Source of the DNA: Snuella sedimenti
GTDB taxonomy: Bacteria; Bacteroidota; Bacteroidia; Flavobacteriales; Flavobacteriaceae
Reading direction: 5' to 3'
Length of the DNA: 64,000 nucleotides
Assembly: GCF_016428595.1 (NCBI RefSeq)
Contig: NZ_JAELVQ010000017.1
Location: 1 to 64,000, forward strand
Shown here piece by piece: positions 57,518 through 64,000 of this stretch (within the stretch, counting starts at the first letter, position 1; every line of letters starts with the position of its first letter). The position numbers were made by a program, and so were the translations under genes. The notes beneath the pieces are model-generated. The model made no database searches. It saw only the letters and a list, made by a program, of their open reading frames with translations, and was not told the DNA's origin.

Positions 57518-57844
57518 TAAAACAAACGATATGTTTAAATATAAGTTCGTTTCAAGACCGTTTTTTAGTGAGTACTATAATTATTATACAAATTAATAGA
57601 GGTCACTATCTTTAGGCGTAGTAAATATATCAAAATATGGATGTTTTTAAAGGTTAAAATATTTTAGAGTTATCAGATCGGTTCAAAAAAGATTTGGATT
57701 GCATGGAATATCTTGCTGCAATTAAGTCCAAAACAGACGACAGCAGAGTCATTTAACTAATTGTCAATTTTTTGTCTTTAGCATAGATCATGAAAATTAA
57801 GTTGGCAAGTGATGTGTAGGACTTATCTTAAAGGAAGTTTATAC
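57518..57844. other. Convergent gap of 327 bp with transposase relic
   Basis: No intact gene lies between the convergent FAD-GcvT and sigma genes. The plus strand at 57637-57756 contains a relic of an IS1595-type transposase. The rest has no clear structure. Confidence 0.6.
57637..57756 (+). pseudogene. IS1595-like transposase N-terminal relic
   Basis: In the plus frame from 57637 the reading is MDVFKG, then a stop (TAA where CAA/Gln is expected), then NILELSDRFKKDLDCMEYLA and AIKSKTDD before another stop. This is the opening of IS1595-family (ISXO2-like) transposases as I recall them from Bacteroidota. The zinc-ribbon and catalytic parts are gone. It marks an old insertion beside the module 3 sigma gene. 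Confidence 0.5.
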
Positions 57845-58435
57845 TTAAAAAGTTTGCTTATATCCAAACAATAAAAATAAGACCGAATGTATTTTTTCTT
57901 TCATTTTTTTGCGAATAATAGCAAAGGCCTTACCCATTTGTTTTTCGACAGTATTAACAGAGACATTCTGAAATTCTGCAATTTCAACATATGTGAGGCC
58001 TTCTTTTTTATTTAACAAAAATGTTTCCTTACATTTTGTGGGCAATTGTTCTATTTCTTTTTCAACAAGAGCTATTAATCGATTGGTTTCATCGTCGTCG
58101 TTTTCATCCAGTATAGCATCCAGACCCTCAATATACTTTTTTTCTAATGCCGTAACAGCAATTGTTTTTCTATACTGATCTACAAATTCGTTGTAAACAG
58201 ATTTGTATAGGTAATTTTTGATAGAAATATTAGAATTCAACTTTTCACGCTGTTGCCACATTCTAACAATGACATTTTGTACGATATCTTCCGACTTAAA
58301 ATCATCCCTGGCCAGGTTACTGGCATAATCACATAACTTTTCATAATAGAGGTCTACTAGGTATGTATATGCCAATGTATTACCTTTTCTTAGGTGTTTG
58401 AGAAACTTTTTTTGATTTGAAAATGACGTTTTCAA
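57845..58435 (-). CDS. ECF RNA polymerase sigma factor (module 3, inverted)
   Basis: This 196-residue ECF sigma factor has region 2 near residues 25-95 (YTYLVDLYYEKLCDYASNLARDDFKSEDIVQNVIVRMW) and region 4 near 130-185 (IAEFQNVSVNTVEKQMGKAFAIIRKK). Unlike modules 1 and 2 it points away from its anti-sigma gene. It is only distantly similar to the module 2 sigma factor although the FecR and SusC proteins of modules 2 and 3 are close, so it may have been replaced or inverted. It converges on the FAD-GcvT gene. Confidence 0.9.
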   Translation of the reverse strand: MKTSFSNQKKFLKHLRKGNTLAYTYLVDLYYEKLCDYASNLARDDFKSEDIVQNVIVRMWQQREKLNSNISIKNYLYKSVYNEFVDQYRKTIAVTALEKKYIEGLDAILDENDDDETNRLIALVEKEIEQLPTKCKETFLLNKKEGLTYVEIAEFQNVSVNTVEKQMGKAFAIIRKKMKEKIHSVLFLLFGYKQTF

Positions 58436-58450
58436 AAGGGATTATGAGTT

Positions 58451-58468
58451 TATGTTTGAACAAATTTA
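58451..58468. promoter_or_regulatory. Back-to-back -7 elements between sigma and fecR of module 3
   Basis: TATGTTTG (58451-58458, plus) and minus-strand TAAATTTG (58461-58468) both match TAnnTTTG, two bases apart. They could drive fecR and the sigma gene in opposite directions. No -33 elements at standard spacing were found. Confidence 0.35.
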
Positions 58469-58529
58469 ATTTTTTTTTGTAAAAACATGGTGGTATAACA
58501 ATTTTAGTTTCGTTATAGGGATATATGTT

Positions 58530-59705
58530 ATGAAAAGTATGGATACAAAGGTTGAAAGTTTAATTATAAAATTTCTTACTAAAGAGGCTAATCTTGAAGA
58601 ACTCCAACAATTAGAGCTATGGATTAGTAACCCTGATAATGAGAGCTTGTTTTTTGAATATATAAGAACCAATGCTTTTATAAATTTTGCTATGAGCAAG
58701 TACGATAAAAAAGCCGCCAAGACAAACTTGGTACGTCGTATAAAGCAAGAGAAAAACTCTTTTTATTATAGCTCTAAAATTTATAATGCCGTTAAGTATA
58801 CAGCAGCAGCTATGGTAGTTGGCCTGCTAACAACAATGTATTTTTTTAGAAATGATATATTTAATACAGACAAGAAAAATATTCCTGTAATTACAAATAA
58901 CAGTATAGAAGCAGGAACCGATGGTGCTATATTGACTCTTGAAGATGGATCTGTAGTGTCTTTGGAAAAAGGGGCATCTTTCCAAACACAAAATGCCAAT
59001 AGTAACGGTCAGCAAATAGAATATAAACCTGGTAAACAAGAAACAGCCAAGGTAGCTTTTAATTACCTCACTATTCCGAGGGGGCGGCAATTTTTTGTAA
59101 AATTATCAGACGGTACTCGTGTATGGCTAAATTCAGAATCCCAACTAAAATACCCAGTAACATTTATTGAAGGAGAAAGCCGTCAAGTAGAGCTTGTGTA
59201 CGGCGAAGCTTTTTTTGATGTATCTCCTAGTACAGAGCATAAGGGCGCAAAATTTACAGTTATTAATAATGCCCAGAAAGTTGAAGTATTGGGTACCGAG
59301 TTTAATATAAAAGCTTATAAGGACGAAGACCATGTGTATACCACATTGGTAGAAGGTAAAGTAGAGGTTAGTGCTTCGGCAGTAAAACAAATATTAAAAC
59401 CTAATGAGCAATCTAACGTCAATAAGCTAAACAATAGTATCTTGGTGGAAGTAGTGGATGTTAAAGCAGAAATAGCCTGGAAAGATGGCATATTTAGTTT
59501 TAAAGGGAAGTCATTAAAGACAATCATGAAAGTACTGTCCAGATGGTATGATGTTAATATAATTTTTGAAAACAAAGATTTAGAATCTGTAAAGTTCAAA
59601 GGCGTTTTGGATAAAAACCAAACGATCGACGAAGTTTTATCCATAATGAAATCCAGCACGATTGATAATTACGAAATAAAAGACAAAACCATAATTCTAA
59701 AATAA
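58530..59705 (+). CDS. FecR-family anti-sigma factor (module 3)
   Basis: This 391-residue anti-sigma factor has an N-terminal sigma-binding part, a transmembrane helix (YTAAAMVVGLLTTMYFF near 89-105), the FecR domain (LTIPRGRQFFVKLSDGTRVWLNSES and GEAFFDVSPSTEHKG) and a C-terminal DUF4974 region. It is a close paralogue of the module 2 FecR. It is divergent from the likely cognate sigma gene (94 bp gap) and lies 151 bp before susC. The start could also be the ATG at 58539. Confidence 0.92.
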   Translation: MKSMDTKVESLIIKFLTKEANLEELQQLELWISNPDNESLFFEYIRTNAFINFAMSKYDKKAAKTNLVRRIKQEKNSFYYSSKIYNAVKYTAAAMVVGLLTTMYFFRNDIFNTDKKNIPVITNNSIEAGTDGAILTLEDGSVVSLEKGASFQTQNANSNGQQIEYKPGKQETAKVAFNYLTIPRGRQFFVKLSDGTRVWLNSESQLKYPVTFIEGESRQVELVYGEAFFDVSPSTEHKGAKFTVINNAQKVEVLGTEFNIKAYKDEDHVYTTLVEGKVEVSASAVKQILKPNEQSNVNKLNNSILVEVVDVKAEIAWKDGIFSFKGKSLKTIMKVLSRWYDVNIIFENKDLESVKFKGVLDKNQTIDEVLSIMKSSTIDNYEIKDKTIILK

Positions 59706-59755
59706 ATAATATCTAAAAATTATGCCTATGTAGTAGCTTAACATTATTTAAACAA

Positions 59756-59803
59756 AAAGGAGGATAAAGTTTAACCCGCTAAAGTTCTAACTCTACCCCC
59801 TTT
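59756..59803 (+). promoter_or_regulatory. Leader element before susC of module 3
   Basis: AAAGGAGG (59756-59763) pairs with CCCCCTTT (59796-59803) with one mismatch. The core CGCTAAAGT...CTACCCCCTTT and the downstream TTAACTAATTAACAACAAACAAATTT stretch resemble module 2, so the leader is conserved between the two copies. Confidence 0.5.
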
Positions 59804-59856
59804 AAAAGCATCATTAATCAATTAAAATGTTTAACTAATTAACAACAAACAAATTT

Positions 59857-62800
59857 ATGCAAATTAAATTAACTAAAGACTGTTTTCAGTTTAGAAAGCG
59901 GCTTTTAATGATCATTATGAGGACATTCATATTCTTATGTTGTGTAACGGTTTTTTCCTTAACACCTAATAATATTGTTTCTCAAAACTCTAAAATTATA
60001 GTAGAAGAGAGCAAATTATTAACTGTTGATGAGGTTTTCGATCTTATCATGCAGCAGACGGATTATAGATTTTTTTATGAGGAAGGGATTTTTAAGGGTT
60101 TCCCTAAAATAAAAGTAAAGAAAGGTGTTATTAGTACAAATAAACTGTTAAAACAAAGCTTATCACAAGGCGATTTAAGTATTAAAGTAACAGAAAAGAA
60201 TGCAATTATTATAGAAGAAAAGGCTCCAGAGCAACAAAAGTATAATATTTCGGGAACTGTAGTGGACCAGTCGGGACAGCCTTTGTTGGGAGCGAATATT
60301 ATTGAAAAGGGAACAACCAATGGAGCTCAGACCGATTTTGATGGTAGTTTTTCTATGACTGTATCTAATAAAGAAGCTATTTTGGTAGTGTCTTATATAG
60401 GATTTGTCACTAAAGAAATATCAATTAATAATGAAACAACATTAACTATAACCTTAGAAGAAGATGCCGCAGAACTAGCAGAAGTGGTTGTAACAGCACT
60501 TGGGATTAGAAAGGAAAAGAAACGGGTAGGTTTTGCCATTCAAGAGGTAGAGGGAGAATCGCTTCAAAAAGCCGTTACACCCAATGTATTGGAATCGATG
60601 ACAGGTAAAGTAGCTGGACTTATTGTTACCAGTAGTTCTGGAGAATTCTATTCCGATCCACAAATGTATATAAGAGGCCATCGTCCGTTACTCGTTATCG
60701 ATGGCGTGCCCCAAACAAGAACAGACTCTTGGAATTTTTCATCAGACGATGTAGAAAGTATTACTGTACTTAAAGGAACTTCGGCAGCAGCACTATATGG
60801 TTCTGCAGGTAGAAACGGAGCCGTACAAATTACACTTAAATCTGGAAGGGGTGCTAATGGTACTGAGTTTAGTTTTAATTCGTCAACCATGTTCCAGAAT
60901 GGATTTTTAAGGGTTCCAACGCCACAGTACCAATATGGTCCGGGCTCTAACGGTATTTATGAATATGGTACTGGAGCGGCAGGGAGTAATGGACTTAATG
61001 ATTTCGACTATTCTATTTGGGGTCCTAAGTTTGATGGTAGGTTAATAAAACAATTTGATTCTCCAATCGATCCCGTTACAGGAGAACGTATTCCTACTCC
61101 TTGGGTGTCCAGAGGTAAAGATAACTTGAAGAATTTTATGGAAGTTGGTCTAGTAACTTCCAATAACATTACTATAAGAAATAGCAGCGAAAAAGGAAGT
61201 TATATTATTTCCAATTCTTATAAGTATGCTAAAGCTTCCACACCTGGACAGCGATTGGATATTAATACCTTAAGATTAAATGGAAATTTAATTCTATCGG
61301 ATGCTATTGATGTTGATGCCTCCTTACAGTATAACTATCAATTTGCCGACAATAGGCTAAGAGGAGCTTATGGCCCTACATCGCCAGTTTATACCTTGGC
61401 TATTTGGGGAGCGGCCAATTTTGATATTAGGAATTTTAAAAATTACTGGGAGCCCGGTAAAGAAGGAATCCGTCAGTACTTTGTAGAGCACTGGCGATAT
61501 AACAACCCTTATGCGCTGGCGCATGCCTGGAAAAAGCCATGGACAAAAAATGACGTATTGGCCTATTTAAAGGTTAACTTTAAATTAGGTGAAAACCTAA
61601 AGGGCTATGTGCGTTCTACAGTAAACAGTTACTCGCTTACCGATAATGAGGAAATATCCAAAGATATTTACGATTATTCAATACCAGATAGGCAAGGACG
61701 TTTTAGATATAATGCTTCAAGAAATTTTGAAAACAATACCGACTTTTTATTGATGTTCAATAAAGAAGTTAACAAAGACTTTACTATAGATGCCACCTTA
61801 GGAGCCAACCAAAGGTATTTAAGATATGAGTCAGAATATGCGTCTACAACACAATTGGTTGTACCTGAGGTGTTTACTTTGGAGAATTCAAAAGATAAAG
61901 TAACGCCATCTAGTTATAAAGAATATAAAGGTATTTACAGTGCATATGGTTCGGTAGACTTTTCGATTAAGAATTATTTATTTGTTGGCGCCACTGGAAG
62001 ATTTGACAAATCGTCTACCATGCCAGAAGCAAACGACACCTATTTTTATCCATCCATTTATTCGAGTGTCATAGTAAGTGACTTGTTCGATTTACCAAAA
62101 CCTATTAGCTATTTAAAGCTAAGAACCTCGTATGCAAAAGTGGGAAGTACTTTAGGAGTTTATGAGGGAATAGATTCTTACGGTACCGGGAATTGGAGAG
62201 ATCTGCCTACAGCAGGTTACCCTAGTGTTATAAGAAATCCAGATTTAAGGCCAGCGGCGACAACATCTTACGAACATGGGGTGGATTTGAGATTGTTTAA
62301 AGGGCGTTTAGGTGTTGACTTTACCTATTATGAAAATGTTGATGGGCCAGGGATCTTTACACAACCATTTTCATCGGCTTCTGGATATTCTGGTACGCAG
62401 TTTAATGGTAGGGTAACTGAAACTAGGGGTATGGAAATTACGGTTACTGCTGTACCTTTTCAATCGAATGATTTTAAATGGGAAACCATGATCAATTTCA
62501 GTAAGTATAAAGAATATTTAACGTCCTTACCTCCTGCTGAGGACGGTACACCAAGGTTGAATGAAGGCAAAACGTTTTTGGGAGACCGATTATTTAATTA
62601 TTGGTGGTATGACTGGGATAGATCGCCTGATGGACAGCTGATTATTGGAGATAATGGTTTACCTAAGCAAACAGACTTTACTGTGAATTTGGGGAATACA
62701 CAACCCGATTTTGAAGGTAGTATAACCAATACGATTACGTATAAGAATGTATCCCTTAACGTTTTGATCGACGGTCGTTTTGGAGGCATAACATACGATA

Positions 62801-63303
62801 GGTATGAACGCGATATGTGGCGCTCTGGTACGCACCCCGATGCTATACACCCTGAGCGCGAACTATCTAATGTCGCCTACGCAACAGGAGGAGATCCAAA
62901 AACCATGCTTATAGAAGGCGTCTCTGTAGCTAGTGGAGATGTAACTTATGATCCAGAAGGGAATATTTTAGAAGACACCCGTGTTTTTGAACCAAATACA
63001 ACTAAGATAGACTATCAAACTTGGGCACAACGCTATAAGGCAGCCTGGGAAAACCATGTTATTGAAAAAACTTTTGCTAAGCTTAGAGAAGTAACATTAA
63101 CTTATAATTTTTCGTCTAAAATTCTGGATAAAACATTTTTTAAGAGAGCCTCTATTTCTTTGATCGGTAGAAATTTATTCTACTGGACTAAGGATAAAGA
63201 CACCTTTGGTGATTTAGACACCTATACTGTGAGTACTGGAGACACCAATCTACAAATGCCTACGCAAAGGTCTTACGGCTTGAATATTAATTTACAATTT
63301 TAA
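59857..63303 (+). CDS. SusC/RagA-family TonB-dependent receptor with STN domain (module 3)
   Basis: This 1148-residue outer-membrane importer has a signal peptide, STN domain (about 42-125), carboxypeptidase-D regulatory-like domain (about 130-210), TonB-box region EVVVTALGIRKEKKRVG, plug (about 230-335) and barrel ending in NLQF. It resembles the module 2 SusC almost throughout (for example DGRFGG, HPERELSN and NLFYWTKD). The two may take up related but different substrates. susD begins 5 bp after its stop. Confidence 0.94.
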   Translation: MQIKLTKDCFQFRKRLLMIIMRTFIFLCCVTVFSLTPNNIVSQNSKIIVEESKLLTVDEVFDLIMQQTDYRFFYEEGIFKGFPKIKVKKGVISTNKLLKQSLSQGDLSIKVTEKNAIIIEEKAPEQQKYNISGTVVDQSGQPLLGANIIEKGTTNGAQTDFDGSFSMTVSNKEAILVVSYIGFVTKEISINNETTLTITLEEDAAELAEVVVTALGIRKEKKRVGFAIQEVEGESLQKAVTPNVLESMTGKVAGLIVTSSSGEFYSDPQMYIRGHRPLLVIDGVPQTRTDSWNFSSDDVESITVLKGTSAAALYGSAGRNGAVQITLKSGRGANGTEFSFNSSTMFQNGFLRVPTPQYQYGPGSNGIYEYGTGAAGSNGLNDFDYSIWGPKFDGRLIKQFDSPIDPVTGERIPTPWVSRGKDNLKNFMEVGLVTSNNITIRNSSEKGSYIISNSYKYAKASTPGQRLDINTLRLNGNLILSDAIDVDASLQYNYQFADNRLRGAYGPTSPVYTLAIWGAANFDIRNFKNYWEPGKEGIRQYFVEHWRYNNPYALAHAWKKPWTKNDVLAYLKVNFKLGENLKGYVRSTVNSYSLTDNEEISKDIYDYSIPDRQGRFRYNASRNFENNTDFLLMFNKEVNKDFTIDATLGANQRYLRYESEYASTTQLVVPEVFTLENSKDKVTPSSYKEYKGIYSAYGSVDFSIKNYLFVGATGRFDKSSTMPEANDTYFYPSIYSSVIVSDLFDLPKPISYLKLRTSYAKVGSTLGVYEGIDSYGTGNWRDLPTAGYPSVIRNPDLRPAATTSYEHGVDLRLFKGRLGVDFTYYENVDGPGIFTQPFSSASGYSGTQFNGRVTETRGMEITVTAVPFQSNDFKWETMINFSKYKEYLTSLPPAEDGTPRLNEGKTFLGDRLFNYWWYDWDRSPDGQLIIGDNGLPKQTDFTVNLGNTQPDFEGSITNTITYKNVSLNVLIDGRFGGITYDRYERDMWRSGTHPDAIHPERELSNVAYATGGDPKTMLIEGVSVASGDVTYDPEGNILEDTRVFEPNTTKIDYQTWAQRYKAAWENHVIEKTFAKLREVTLTYNFSSKILDKTFFKRASISLIGRNLFYWTKDKDTFGDLDTYTVSTGDTNLQMPTQRSYGLNINLQF

Positions 63304-63308
63304 TAGTT

Positions 63309-64000
63309 ATGATAAAGAAAATAACATTCAGTATAGCAATATTGGTATTGCTTGCAGGAACATTTAATAGCTGTTTGGATTATGACGAATTACGTGAGAA
63401 TCCCAATGCACCTACAATGGTTCCTCCTAGTTTATTGTTTACACAGGCAACACCTACTACATCATCGGCGTTTTCTGGTGTGTATGAGTACCCGCAGTAT
63501 CATATTCGAAGTAATTCCGATGGTAGCCCTATTAGTTATCGTTTTGGTAGCACAGGGTTCAATTATGGAACTTTGCGTAATGTCCTTAAAATGGAGGAAG
63601 AAGCCGATAGGGTCGATGCCCCCGTTTATAAAATAATGGCCAAATTTTTTAAGGCTTATTACTTTGTAGATATGTGTCGATCTCTGGGCGATGTGCCACT
63701 TAGGGAAGCACTTATGGCAGCCGAAAACACAAGGCCTAAATACGATACCCAAAAAACGGTTTATATACAATGTTTAGATTGGCTGGATGAAGCAAATAAT
63801 GAATTAGGTGATTTTTTATTAAATAATCCTGGATATGTTTTAGAAGGTGATGGCTATTTTAATGGAGACCTCTCCAAATGGCAAAAAGTTATTAATGCCT
63901 ATGCCATAAGGGTCATGTTAACATTGAGCAAAAAAGCCAACGATGCCGATTTAAATATTAAAGGAAGAATGGCTGCCATATTAAACAATCCAGATTCCTA
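63309..64000 (+). CDS. SusD-like lipoprotein (module 3), cut by the window end
   Basis: An open frame from ATG 63309 runs off the window after about 230 codons. It has a signal peptide and lipobox FNSC (Cys 22), then LDYDELRENPNAPTMVPPSLLF, nearly the same as the module 2 SusD. The FKAYYFVDMCRSLGDVPLREAL and LSKWQKVINAYAIRVMLTLSKKAND segments confirm it. It is the SusD partner of the module 3 SusC. The C-terminal half is missing here only because the window stops. Confidence 0.92.
   Translation, partial: MIKKITFSIAILVLLAGTFNSCLDYDELRENPNAPTMVPPSLLFTQATPTTSSAFSGVYEYPQYHIRSNSDGSPISYRFGSTGFNYGTLRNVLKMEEEADRVDAPVYKIMAKFFKAYYFVDMCRSLGDVPLREALMAAENTRPKYDTQKTVYIQCLDWLDEANNELGDFLLNNPGYVLEGDGYFNGDLSKWQKVINAYAIRVMLTLSKKANDADLNIKGRMAAILNNPDS

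Overview
The window looks like chromosomal DNA of a marine-type Flavobacteriaceae (Bacteroidota). It is AT-rich, and carries three ECF-sigma/FecR/SusC/SusD modules, a type IX (type B) sorting domain, many lipoproteins with little visible Shine-Dalgarno signal, and promoter -7 elements of the TAnnTTTG type. No rRNA, tRNA or CRISPR array was seen.

Layout. 1-12.1 kb is mostly housekeeping and small envelope genes: lipoproteins, a class-C beta-lactamase-like hydrolase, a short CDF-like membrane protein next to an AlkB-like dioxygenase, fumarylacetoacetase, glyA, a beta-helix lipoprotein and a thioesterase. A 161-bp MITE-like inverted repeat (12154-12314) precedes a xylose operon at 12.4-18 kb: a GntR/LacI-type regulator, xylB, xylA and a sodium:solute symporter. 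At 18.2-28.7 kb lies sigma/FecR/SusC/SusD module 1, followed by two lipoprotein sulfatases; with the xylose genes this suggests a locus for a sulfated, possibly xylose-containing glycan. An MG2/TonB-plug protein with a strong internal base-composition shift follows at 28.9-31.3 kb.

The most interesting part is 31.4-64 kb. A minus-strand cluster encodes 2-aminoethylphosphonate (AEP) breakdown by the hydrolytic route: PhnW transaminase, PhnY phosphonoacetaldehyde dehydrogenase and PhnA phosphonoacetate hydrolase. It also holds an XRE-cupin regulator and an OPA-type MFS carrier. A DAO-family flavoprotein diverges from phnA, and a 17-bp perfect palindrome overlaps the predicted phnA promoter. Directly beyond are sigma/FecR/SusC/SusD module 2, a LamG lipoprotein, an alkaline-phosphatase-superfamily lipoprotein with a LamG domain inserted inside its catalytic fold, a MORN protein, a giant type-B-sorted surface protein, PurU, and a dimethylglycine-dehydrogenase-like FAD-GcvT protein. 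Paralogous module 3 starts at 58 kb and runs off the window, with its sigma gene inverted and a decayed IS1595-like transposase beside it.

My model (inference) is that this block is an outer-membrane foraging locus for phosphonate-bearing macromolecules, perhaps with N-methylated AEP. SusCD would import the material and the surface AP/LamG enzyme would cleave phospho- or phosphono-esters. The flavoproteins would demethylate or deaminate the amine, with PurU balancing the folate C1 pool, and PhnW-Y-A would yield acetate and phosphate. Each family call is well supported; the joint function is not proven by sequence.
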